From positions 122,853-186,852 of the forward strand of contig DESQ01000030.1 of assembly GCA_002361355.1 (NCBI GenBank): DNA of 64,000 nt, written 5' to 3'. How positions within the stretch are numbered: the stretch's first letter is position 1; each line of letters starts with the position of its first letter. The notes under the pieces are model-generated. The model worked only from the letters and a program-made list of their open reading frames with translations, ran no database searches and had not been told where the DNA came from. Source of the stretch: Lachnospiraceae bacterium UBA3310 (GTDB lineage: Bacteria > Bacillota > Clostridia > Lachnospirales > Lachnospiraceae). A program made the translations under genes and the position numbers. Below are positions 41,919 to 50,017 of this stretch, piece after piece.

Positions 41919-43343
41919 GTGTTGAATAATCAAGAAAAGATGACAACCTCTCTGCAGGAAAGTATGGCATATATGAAGGCGCATATGGCGCCGGATACCA
42001 GTTTTGATGTGGTCTACCGGGTGATTGATGTGGGCGGCAGACAGGCCTGCATTTATTTTATAGACGGTTTCTGTAAAGATGAGCTGATGATGAAGATTTT
42101 GCAGTATTTTATCGGCCTGACGCCTGAGAATATGCCGGAAAGCGCCTATGAAATGTCGAAGAAGGCAACACCCTATGTGGAGGTGGATCTCAAGGACAAA
42201 TGGGACGATATTATTTACAATATTCTGTCCGGTGTGTTTGCACTCTTTATCGACGGCTACGACAGATGTGTGCTGTTAGATTCCAGGACTTATCCTGCCA
42301 GGAACGTTTCGGAGCCGGATAAAGATAAAACGTTGCGTGGCAGTAAGGATGGGTTCGTGGAGACGGTTGTGTTTAACACGGCGTTAATCAGAAGGCGGAT
42401 TCGAAGCGCCGAGCTTCGCATGGAGATGATGAATGCCGGAAAAAGCTCCCGGACGGATATTGTGCTGTGCTATATGGATAACCGGGTGGATCACAAATTT
42501 TTGGATAAAATAAAAAAGCGAATTGAGAATATCAAGGTGGATGCCCTGACCATGAATCAGGAGAGTCTGGCGGAATGCCTTTATCAGCGCAACTGGTTTA
42601 ACCCCTTTCCCAAATTTAAGTTTACGGAGAGGCCGGATGTAGCGGCGGCTCAGGTGTTGGAAGGAGATATCGTGATTCTGGTGGACAATTCGCCCTCGGC
42701 GATGATTGTGCCCACCTCGATTTTTGATATTGTGGATGAGGCGGACGATTATTATTTCCCGCCTGTCACGGGAACCTATCTCAGACTTTCGCGGTTTTTA
42801 ATTGCAATCCTGACCTATATTATGACGCCGACTTTTTTGCTCTTAATGCAGAATCCGCAGTGGGTGCCGGAGAACTTTCAGTTTATTATGCTGCAGGAAA
42901 CACCCAATATTCCGTTAATAGCGCAGTTTTTGATTTTAGAGTTAGCAATCGACGGCTTGAAGCTGGCGGCGGTGAATACACCGAATATGTTGAGCACACC
43001 GTTAAGTGTGATGGCAGGTCTGGTGTTGGGAGAGTTTTCTGTCAACAGTGGGTGGTTCAATAGTGAGGTGATGCTGTATATGGCTTTCGTTGCCATTGCC
43101 AACTATACGCAACAAAACTATGAACTGGGATATGCCCTGAAATTCATGCGTATCATCAATCTGATTTTGACAGCGATTTTTGGAATTTACGGTTATGTGG
43201 CGGCGGTTGCGATTTTCCTGATTTCCATCGTATGCAATAAAACCCTGTCGGATAAGAGCTATGTCTATCCGATTTTGCCCTTTAATCTCAGGCAGCTTGC
43301 GAAGCGGTTACTGCGATTGCGGCTGCCGGAGGCAAAACAGTAA
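41919..43343 (+). CDS. GerA-family spore germination protein (SpoVAF-like)
   Basis: The 474-residue protein has a soluble N-terminal half with the family segment ERPDVAAAQVLEGDIVILVD (about 239-258), then NSPSAMIVPTSIFDI and DDYYFPPVTGTYLR. About five or six membrane helices follow in the last 185 residues. This matches the A-subunit (GerAA/SpoVAF) family of the spore inner membrane. The SpoVAF motif set fits best, but no spoVA genes adjoin it and no B or C germinant-receptor genes follow. The start is GTG at 41919 or TTG at 41922. Forespore expression is suggested by the promoter at 41855. Confidence 0.9.
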   Translation: MLNNQEKMTTSLQESMAYMKAHMAPDTSFDVVYRVIDVGGRQACIYFIDGFCKDELMMKILQYFIGLTPENMPESAYEMSKKATPYVEVDLKDKWDDIIYNILSGVFALFIDGYDRCVLLDSRTYPARNVSEPDKDKTLRGSKDGFVETVVFNTALIRRRIRSAELRMEMMNAGKSSRTDIVLCYMDNRVDHKFLDKIKKRIENIKVDALTMNQESLAECLYQRNWFNPFPKFKFTERPDVAAAQVLEGDIVILVDNSPSAMIVPTSIFDIVDEADDYYFPPVTGTYLRLSRFLIAILTYIMTPTFLLLMQNPQWVPENFQFIMLQETPNIPLIAQFLILELAIDGLKLAAVNTPNMLSTPLSVMAGLVLGEFSVNSGWFNSEVMLYMAFVAIANYTQQNYELGYALKFMRIINLILTAIFGIYGYVAAVAIFLISIVCNKTLSDKSYVYPILPFNLRQLAKRLLRLRLPEAKQ

Positions 43344-43517
43344 CATTATTTAAGTAAATTTAAGTTAATGGTAACAGAATGGAATGGAAAATTTTAGTGA
43401 AGATATATAAAAATGAGAAAAACCAACGCGGACTCTTGTTATTTTACTGTTAAAATAGTAGAATGAGAGCAAGAAGGAAAGATTGTTTTGTTGCATGGAA
43501 GGTTAAAAGATTGACTT

Positions 43518-43533
43518 AATATTAGCTAATATT
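43518..43533. promoter_or_regulatory. Perfect 16-base palindrome upstream of the SGNH esterase
   Basis: AATATTAGCTAATATT is fully self-complementary and lies two bases after a TTGACT hexamer (43511-43516), 50 bases before the start at 43584. It could be an operator; a matching -10 at the right distance is not clear. The rest of the 240-base gap is AT-rich without other features. Confidence 0.45.
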
Positions 43534-43583
43534 TAGCCTTCCATATTACTTTACTAACCTGTAAAAAATAGGGGGATTACAGA

Positions 43584-44693
43584 ATGGGATATGACGTACA
43601 TACCGAAAAAGGCTTTGTCCATAGGGGAAATCTGTACCGCATGAAGGAGCTGATGCGGCGTGCCAGGCAGGGGGATCGCATGACGCTGGCATTTCTGGGC
43701 GGTTCTATCACGCAGGGGTCGGTTTCCTCGCAGTACACGAATTGCTACGCTTATCTGGTGTATGACTGGTTTGTGAGGCGTTTTCCCAAGACAGCTTTCA
43801 CCTATGTGAATGCGGGTGTCGGTGGGACGACTTCCCAGTTTGGCGTTTCGAGGGTGGAGGAGGATGTGCTTTCGTATAAGCCTGATTTTGTGATCATCGA
43901 ATTTTCGGTTAATGATGACAATACAGACTTCTTTCAGGAGACGTACGAAGGGCTTGTGCGGAAAGTGTACGGAAATAAGTTTGCGCCTGCGGTTCTTCTG
44001 GTACATAATATTTTTTATGACAGCGGCATCAGTGCGGAAGAGAAGCATCGGGAGATCGGGGCGCATTACCAATTGCCCAGCGTCAGCATGAAACCCACTG
44101 TCTATGCGCAGGTGGCTTCCGGCAATATTCCGAACCGGGAGATAACACCGGACGACCTGCATCCTAATTCGGACGGACATGCATTGCTTGCGGAAGTTAT
44201 TACGGATTGCCTGGACAATATATACAGGCAGATGGACGAGGAAGAACAGCCATTCCCCATGCCCGATCCGCTGACGAAAAATGCTTACGAGGGTGCGGTA
44301 CGCTTGCAGAATCATAATTGTGACCCGGCCTGCGAGGGATTTTTGGCGGATGACACGCTTAAAAAGTACGTGAATGATATGTTCCGCGGCGGCTGGACAG
44401 CGACGAAAGAGGGGGCGAAGATCACCTTCGAGGTGGAAGGGACAGAGATCGCCGTACAGTATCGGAAGTCGGTGATTCATCCCGCGCCGGTTGCAGTTGC
44501 GGTGGTGGATGGAGACGAAAAAAGCAGGATTACGCTGGACGCCAATTTTGAGGAAGACTGGGGAGACAGTCTCCATATCGACACGCTGGCGCATCACATG
44601 CCGATGGGAAGGCATAAGGTGGAGATACGGCTGACACAGACGCATGAAGATGATGCAGTGCCTTTTTATCTGGTATCATTGATCACAGCGTAA
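43584..44693 (+). CDS. SGNH/GDSL carbohydrate esterase
   Basis: A 369-residue protein with SGNH blocks: AFLGGSITQGS (nucleophile serine), GVGGTTSQ (glycine), EFSVNDDN (asparagine) and PDDLHPNSDGHALL (catalytic Asp-His). The last 110 residues form a beta-rich accessory domain. Deacetylation of plant polysaccharide or oligosaccharide is the likely role. There is no signal peptide, so it probably acts on imported oligosaccharides. It sits just before a beta-glucosidase. Its stop codon falls inside the structured repeat copy B. Confidence 0.85.
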   Translation: MGYDVHTEKGFVHRGNLYRMKELMRRARQGDRMTLAFLGGSITQGSVSSQYTNCYAYLVYDWFVRRFPKTAFTYVNAGVGGTTSQFGVSRVEEDVLSYKPDFVIIEFSVNDDNTDFFQETYEGLVRKVYGNKFAPAVLLVHNIFYDSGISAEEKHREIGAHYQLPSVSMKPTVYAQVASGNIPNREITPDDLHPNSDGHALLAEVITDCLDNIYRQMDEEEQPFPMPDPLTKNAYEGAVRLQNHNCDPACEGFLADDTLKKYVNDMFRGGWTATKEGAKITFEVEGTEIAVQYRKSVIHPAPVAVAVVDGDEKSRITLDANFEEDWGDSLHIDTLAHHMPMGRHKVEIRLTQTHEDDAVPFYLVSLITA

Positions 44694-44752
44694 GAAGAAT
44701 TTCTAACACTCACAGCAAAGGCTGTTTCGCGAAGAAATTCTAAATCTTACGC
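44688..44752. repeat. Multi-stem structured repeat, copy B (3' end of esterase gene)
   Basis: Nested stems GCGTAAGA (44688-44695)/TCTTACGC (44745-44752), AGAATTTCT (44696-44704)/AGAAATTCT (44733-44741) and inner ACAGC-AAAG-GCTGT (44712-44725), with an AAA bulge and TTCGCGA junction. Compared with copy A at 28720, C-G becomes T-A in the middle stem, G-C becomes A-T in the inner stem, and the outer stem changes on both sides. The esterase stop codon TAA (44691-44693) is part of the outer 5' arm. Confidence 0.8.
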
Positions 44753-44797
44753 AGTTTAAAGGATTATTATATATATTCAAGAAGGGAAGGTATACAT

Positions 44798-47101
44798 ATG
44801 TTTCGAGAAGATTTTGTCTGGGGCGTAGCGAGCAGCTCCTATCAGGTGGAAGGAAGAGATCCTGATGACGGCGCAGGAAAAATGATTTGGGACACGTTTA
44901 CGGAGGAGGGCGGCATTTCCGATCACACAGACGCTTATGTGTCCTGCGACCATATGCACCGTTACAGGGAGGATTACAAGTTGATGCGGCTGCTTGGTGT
45001 GAAGGCGTATCGCTTTTCCATCAACTGGGCGAGGCTGATCCCGGAGGGGACGGGACGTGTCAACGAAAAGGGGGTCGCCCTTTACCGGGATATGATTCTG
45101 GAAATGAAAAAGAACGGGATCACGCCCTATATCACCATGTACCACTGGGAACTGCCACAGGCTTTACAGGATCTTGGCGGGTGGCTCAACGAGGAGATCA
45201 TTGACTGGTTTGGCGAGTATGCAAAGGTGGTGGCGGAGAACTTTTCGGATCTGTGCGAGTATTTTATTACCCTCAATGAGCCTCAGTGCTTTGTGGGACT
45301 TGGGCATCTGCACGGCGTCAACGCGCCGGGGAAAAAGCTGCCGGTCAAGGATACCTTTCAGATCACCCACAATGCGCTGCGCGCGCACGGGCAGGCAGTG
45401 ATCAATCTGCGCAAGTATGCGAAACGGCCGATCAAGATCGGTTATGTGCCCACCTGTGGTATGGCGTATCCGGCAAGCGATTCTCCGGCGGATATCGAGG
45501 CGGCGAGACGGGTGCTGTTTTCCTTTTACAATCCGATAGACAACTGGACATGGAATGTGGCATGGTTTTCAGATCCGGTGTTCCTCGGAAGATACCCGGA
45601 GGAGGGGCTTGAAAAATTCAAGGAGTATCTGCCTGAGATTACGAAGGAAGATATGGAGCTGATTGCCCAGCCGTTGGATTTTATGGGGCAGAATATCTAT
45701 AACGGTTATATGGTGCGCGCGGGGGCAGATGGAGAGCCGGAGTTTGTGGACAGACCGGCAGGATTTCCCAAGACCGCTGCGGGGTGGCCGGTGACGCCGG
45801 AATGCCTGTACTGGGGTGTGAAATTCCTGTATGACAGATATAAACTGCCGTTATATATTACGGAGAACGGTATGTCCTGCCACGACATCGTGTCGCGGGA
45901 CGGCAGGGTGCACGATCCCAACAGGATCACTTTCCTGGATCAATATCTGTCGGCGTTACAGATGGCGGCGGATGACGGCGTGGATGTGAGAGGATATTTC
46001 CAGTGGACTTTTCTGGATAACTTCGAATGGAATAAGGGCTATACCGAGCGTTTCGGTATTGTGTATGTAGATTTTCAGACCCAGAAGCGGATCGCCAAAG
46101 ATTCCGCTTACTGGTATCAAAAAGTGATGGAGGGAAATGGAGCGATGTTATCAGTAAATCAAAAGGAAAAACCAATTTTATTTTTAAATCCTGTATTCAA
46201 ACAGATGATTTGGGGCGGGGAACGTCTGGGTAAGGACTGGCCTTACCAGATTCCCGGAGAAGGCACGGGAGAGTGCTGGGCTGTCAGCGCGCATCCGAAC
46301 GGCGACTGCACGGTCAAAGAGGGGATTTATGCGGGCAAAACATTATCCCAGCTCTGGGAGGAGGAACCGGCGCTCTTTGGTAACACAGGGCTTGACCGCT
46401 TCCCGCTTCTGACAAAGATTATCGACGCGAAGACGGACTTGAGCATTCAGGTGCATCCCGACGATACCTATGCAAAAGCGCATGAAAACGGGTCTCTTGG
46501 AAAGACAGAATGCTGGTATATTCTGGACTGTGAGAAGGATTCTACACTGGTGATCGGTCACAACGCAAAGGATAAGGAAGAACTGACCGCCATGATCAGG
46601 GAGGGAAGATGGAACGAATTTATCAGGGAACTGCCTGTGAAGAAGGGAGATTTTATCCAGATTGATCCCGGCACAGTTCATGCGATCAAGGGTGGTATTA
46701 TGCTTTTGGAGACACAGCAGAACTCGGATATTACCTACCGCGTTTACGACTATGACAGGCTGACGGACGGGAAGCCCAGACAGCTTCATGTGGAGCAGAG
46801 CATTGACGTGATCACAGTTCCCGCAAAACCCATCGGAGAGAGTGTCAGGGAGGCGGCGAATCTGCCGAAGGATCAGAAGAATCTGTTGATTGCCTGCCCC
46901 TATTACAAAGTATGGAAAATCGACGTGGCAAATCAGATTTCCTTCCCGCAGGAGCATCCGTTCCTGATTATGAGTGTGGTTGCCGGAGACGGCCTGATCA
47001 ACGGACAGATGATACAGAAGGGCGATCATTTCATTCTGCCCTGTGGTTACGGGGAAGTGGAATTACAGGGCGAGATGGAGATTATCGCATCCGCCATCTG
47101 A
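44798..47101 (+). CDS. Fusion: GH1 beta-glucosidase - mannose-6-phosphate isomerase
   Basis: One 767-residue frame. Residues 1-448 are a full GH1 enzyme: WGVASSSYQVEG start, acid/base E161 in TLNEPQ, nucleophile E356 in ITENGM, and NFEWNKGYTERFG (glucoside rather than phospho-glucoside type), ending SAYWYQKVMEGNG like normal GH1 proteins. Residues 450-767 are a full class I ManA: PVFKQMIWGG, zinc ligands Q551, H553 and E571 (QVHPDD, KTECW) and GTVHAIKGG. M450 (46145) is itself preceded by GGAGGGAAATGGAGCG, a good internal ribosome site, so free ManA may also be made. Upstream GAAGGGAAGG serves the full start. A stop-loss fusion of two neighbouring genes is likely. Confidence 0.88.
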   Translation: MFREDFVWGVASSSYQVEGRDPDDGAGKMIWDTFTEEGGISDHTDAYVSCDHMHRYREDYKLMRLLGVKAYRFSINWARLIPEGTGRVNEKGVALYRDMILEMKKNGITPYITMYHWELPQALQDLGGWLNEEIIDWFGEYAKVVAENFSDLCEYFITLNEPQCFVGLGHLHGVNAPGKKLPVKDTFQITHNALRAHGQAVINLRKYAKRPIKIGYVPTCGMAYPASDSPADIEAARRVLFSFYNPIDNWTWNVAWFSDPVFLGRYPEEGLEKFKEYLPEITKEDMELIAQPLDFMGQNIYNGYMVRAGADGEPEFVDRPAGFPKTAAGWPVTPECLYWGVKFLYDRYKLPLYITENGMSCHDIVSRDGRVHDPNRITFLDQYLSALQMAADDGVDVRGYFQWTFLDNFEWNKGYTERFGIVYVDFQTQKRIAKDSAYWYQKVMEGNGAMLSVNQKEKPILFLNPVFKQMIWGGERLGKDWPYQIPGEGTGECWAVSAHPNGDCTVKEGIYAGKTLSQLWEEEPALFGNTGLDRFPLLTKIIDAKTDLSIQVHPDDTYAKAHENGSLGKTECWYILDCEKDSTLVIGHNAKDKEELTAMIREGRWNEFIRELPVKKGDFIQIDPGTVHAIKGGIMLLETQQNSDITYRVYDYDRLTDGKPRQLHVEQSIDVITVPAKPIGESVREAANLPKDQKNLLIACPYYKVWKIDVANQISFPQEHPFLIMSVVAGDGLINGQMIQKGDHFILPCGYGEVELQGEMEIIASAI

Positions 47102-47220
47102 GGGAAAGAAGTGTTTTTGTGACAGCAGGATAAATGATACAGTTTCCTACCTGAAATGTATACTGGCAGTAGACCAAAAGCCGGAAAGTAAGTTGTACAA
47201 TAGCATGGTAAACATATCGA

Positions 47221-47240
47221 CCGATGCTTTACAGCATCGG
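47221..47240 (+). other. Leader hairpin before the exported coiled-coil protein
   Basis: CCGATGCT (47221-47228) pairs perfectly with AGCATCGG (47233-47240), loop TTAC. There is no T-run, so it is not a terminator of manA. It lies 36 bases before the start at 47276, with TAGACCA repeated on both sides of the region. Possible mRNA regulatory element; no known riboswitch matched. Confidence 0.4.
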
Positions 47241-47275
47241 CCGGGAGTATAGACCATGAAGGAGGAAATAAGGAT

Positions 47276-48301
47276 ATGAGTAGGAAACTGTTAAAAAGAA
47301 TTGCCGTATGCGTGATGACGGCGGCGCTTTGCGCAGGCGCGTTTGCACCTATGACGGCGAAAGCGGCTGAGGTGTCAGCGGCATCCATTGCCGGGGATTG
47401 GTATAATGCCGGTTTTGACGGGATGAAATGGGACGGCAAGATAAGTGACGGCATGTTACACTTTAAAGAAAACGGCACATATGAAGATATGTGGGGGCAT
47501 TCTAAAGTATGTCATATGGAAGCAGATTCTTTAAATGTAGAAGACAATACGGTGTCCTTTGATTTCTGGGGAGGATGGCCGGATGATAATACATTTGACG
47601 ACGCAAAAAACAATGGTTCCAATGTGCAGATCTTCATCATGCGCGGCAGCGACAGTATGGAATATGGTAATTTGACATGGGATTCGGGCAATAGTTATTG
47701 GAAATGGGGTGACACAGCTCGCTGGACCAGAGTGAAGAAGAGCGATTCCAAGAAGTCCCGCGCGGAAAAAGAAGCGGAAGAGGCTGAGAGGCTTAAGGCT
47801 GAGGAAGAGAGAAAGGCGCTGGAAGAGGCAAGCAGGGAAGCGGTGCGTCTGGAAGGGGAAGCGGCGGAACAGGGATTTGAAAATGCGGCGCAGATGCAGG
47901 ATGCAAAATCTGCCGATAAATCTTCAGGCGAATATTATAATAATGCAGTAGTGACCACGGCGGGAATTGAGAATGCGGTTCCGGTGGCGCAGGGCGGTAA
48001 GCTGATTATCGACGGCCAGACGACCAATGCGTCGGCAACGATCTCCAAGGTATCCGCCGCTTACGTGGATTCCATTCGCTCCGCAAGAACGGGCACGGTA
48101 TTAAATGTTGTGGATGTACAGTTCCCGGCCCTGGGGGCAGTTGTTAATTTCTATATGCCCGGCGTGGCGGCGGGAGACAGCATTACGGCGGCACAGTATA
48201 TAGACGGCGCGTGGACAGATGTGGAAGTGGTGGAAGTGAGGGCAGACCATGTTGTATTGAATTTGAAGAGCAACGGTGTCGTAGCGTTTCTTTCCAACTA
48301 A
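47276..48301 (+). CDS. Exported protein with coiled coil
   Basis: The 341-residue protein has a Sec signal peptide (basic MSRKLLKR, hydrophobic core, cleavage likely after A30 in MTAKA-AEVSA). Residues 32-155 form a domain rich in W, G and D. Residues 157-210 are a charged coiled coil (AEKEAEEAERLKAEEERKA), and a beta-rich domain ends the protein. No sortase signal is seen. The start follows AGGAGGAAATAAGGAT. Surface or envelope role presumed; family not recognised. Confidence 0.72.
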   Translation: MSRKLLKRIAVCVMTAALCAGAFAPMTAKAAEVSAASIAGDWYNAGFDGMKWDGKISDGMLHFKENGTYEDMWGHSKVCHMEADSLNVEDNTVSFDFWGGWPDDNTFDDAKNNGSNVQIFIMRGSDSMEYGNLTWDSGNSYWKWGDTARWTRVKKSDSKKSRAEKEAEEAERLKAEEERKALEEASREAVRLEGEAAEQGFENAAQMQDAKSADKSSGEYYNNAVVTTAGIENAVPVAQGGKLIIDGQTTNASATISKVSAAYVDSIRSARTGTVLNVVDVQFPALGAVVNFYMPGVAAGDSITAAQYIDGAWTDVEVVEVRADHVVLNLKSNGVVAFLSN

Positions 48302-48477
48302 TCCGATTGTCAATCCATAAAAAAGAAGGTTAAAAGGAGCTTGTGGCCTGTGAGGGCGGCAGGCTTCTTTTGCAGTTCGGAAGGATTCCTTTCTCCTGAT
48401 CGTGAATTGGCTTTCCGTCGGAAACTGTGGTATAATTGCCGCAGGGTAAGCGTCCTGCTTGCGCATGGGAGGCATAT

Positions 48478-49872
48478 ATGGGAAAGAAGAGAATAGAGAG
48501 AAAAAGGGCATTGACGGTTGCATTCCTGTGCAGCGGCATCATCGTATGGAACGGCTGCGGCCTGGAAGAGAGCGCTTCAAAAGACGCTGAAACCGTGGAA
48601 GAAGAACAGGCAGAGCAGATACAGGGGGAGGATACGGAGGCACAGGCAGAAGAGACGGAAAACCCCACATTGGGGGAGGAGAGCGTGCCTGACAGCGCGG
48701 ATGCAAAAGAGGAAGAAAAATCGGATTCTGAGGAAGAAAACGCAGAGAAGCCACAGACGCTGCAGGAGGCACAGATCCGGCACTACTACAGCGGCGTGCT
48801 GTCGCAGCTCATTGCGGCAGGACAGCTTCCTTACCTGGGAGAAGTGCATCCTCTTTTTGAGGATAGGGATATGTCGACCAATCTTTTTGCTGTGACAGAT
48901 ATTGACGGAGACGGCAGAGAGGAGTTGATTGTCTGCTATTTGAACGGAGGTATGGCGGGCACGTTTGAGGTGGTGTATGGTTACGATCCGATCGCTGGAG
49001 AGTTGAAACAGGAGTTTTGCTATTATCCCACATTCACCTACTACGATAACGGCATTATTTGTGCGAGTTGGTCTCACAACCCGAGGATGGCAGAATTCTG
49101 GCCCATTGATGTCTATCAATATGATCCGGAAAGCGATTCCTATATGACAGTTGGCACTGTGGATACATTGGAGAGAGAGATCTGTGAGAGGTGGTATGGA
49201 AAGCCGTTTCCTGAGGAGCTGGATACGGATGGCGATGGCGTACTGTATAGGATCGATAACACGTGGTCCGATGAATATGAGGATTATAAGTATAATCAGG
49301 CGGACTTCGAGGAATGGTTCGGTGTGTATACGGAGGGCGCAATGACCATTTCCATCGACTATCAGCCTATAGAGTACGAGTCCTTTGCGGACTTTACGCC
49401 AACCTATTTAAAACGCCTTGCGCACGAGGCGGGGAGGGAGCGTACGGATACCGCTTCCGATCTTGGGCTGTTGATTTTAAATGAGGCGCATTTTCTGGAT
49501 GCGGCAAAAACCCTTCTTTCCGAGAAATATGATGTGGTGATGGAACAGCCGGAAGAGAATTTTGAAGAGTATACGGTAGGAACGGTTTCCGGAAAAGAAG
49601 TGTTTACCTTTACGGCGTTGGATGCGGGCGATCTTTCTTATTCCGGTGAGAAATTGGATGATGTGACGATCTTTGGCATTTATCCCGGCATCAGCGTGGA
49701 CGGCGCGTGGGAAAAATTGAAAGCCTACGGTTTTTATGCCTCACCCTACGGTGAGGTAGAGAACTGCCTGATCACGGGAGAAGGATTTGGAAATGTGAGC
49801 ATCTGGTTTTCGGCGGAGGATGGTGTGGTGACGGAGATCACAGTGCGTCCGTACTGCGCTTTCGCTGGTTAA
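48478..49872 (+). CDS. Putative lipoprotein with acidic linker
   Basis: The ATG at 48478 follows GGGAGGCATAT and gives 464 residues. A signal peptide (KKRIERKRALTVAFLCSGIIVW) ends at C27; the lipobox VWNGC is atypical (W at -3), so lipidation is likely but not certain. Residues 30-95 are a Glu-rich disordered linker. A domain with a calcium-like or FG-GAP-like DIDGDGREELIVCY segment follows (about 140-155), similar to many Lachnospiraceae surface lipoproteins. Function unknown. Confidence 0.72.
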   Translation: MGKKRIERKRALTVAFLCSGIIVWNGCGLEESASKDAETVEEEQAEQIQGEDTEAQAEETENPTLGEESVPDSADAKEEEKSDSEEENAEKPQTLQEAQIRHYYSGVLSQLIAAGQLPYLGEVHPLFEDRDMSTNLFAVTDIDGDGREELIVCYLNGGMAGTFEVVYGYDPIAGELKQEFCYYPTFTYYDNGIICASWSHNPRMAEFWPIDVYQYDPESDSYMTVGTVDTLEREICERWYGKPFPEELDTDGDGVLYRIDNTWSDEYEDYKYNQADFEEWFGVYTEGAMTISIDYQPIEYESFADFTPTYLKRLAHEAGRERTDTASDLGLLILNEAHFLDAAKTLLSEKYDVVMEQPEENFEEYTVGTVSGKEVFTFTALDAGDLSYSGEKLDDVTIFGIYPGISVDGAWEKLKAYGFYASPYGEVENCLITGEGFGNVSIWFSAEDGVVTEITVRPYCAFAG

Positions 49873-49935
49873 GAAAAAAGCTGATCTATTTCTGTTGTCA
49901 TTAAATTCATATTTATCTTATAGGAAAAATGGGTA

Positions 49936-49964
49936 TTGATTATTTCCCACTAATCTGCTATACT
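49936..49964 (+). promoter_or_regulatory. Promoter of the transsulfuration operon
   Basis: TTGATT (49936-49941), 17 bases, extended -10 TGCTATACT (49956-49964). The region GGGTATTGATTATTTCCC over the -35 has GGG/CCC ends and might hold a regulator site. No SAM riboswitch or T-box is visible in the 50-base leader. Confidence 0.65.
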
Positions 49965-50017
49965 TAATCGAAAATAAAACAGAACTGTTTCCGGACAGGC
50001 AGATACAGGAGGAGAGT

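Noticed and set aside
47102..47275. Cyclic-di-GMP (GEMM) riboswitch
   Set aside because: The conserved GEMM core sequences and tetraloop-receptor pattern are absent despite the many c-di-GMP genes nearby.
48346..48371. Terminator after the exported coiled-coil gene
   Set aside because: Only a five-base stem (GCCTG/CAGGC) with a 9-base loop before TTCTTTT; too weak to list as a feature.
49873..50017. SAM riboswitch or T-box before the transsulfuration operon
   Set aside because: The leader after the predicted transcription start is only about 50 bases, too short, with no T-box sequence or kink-turn motif.
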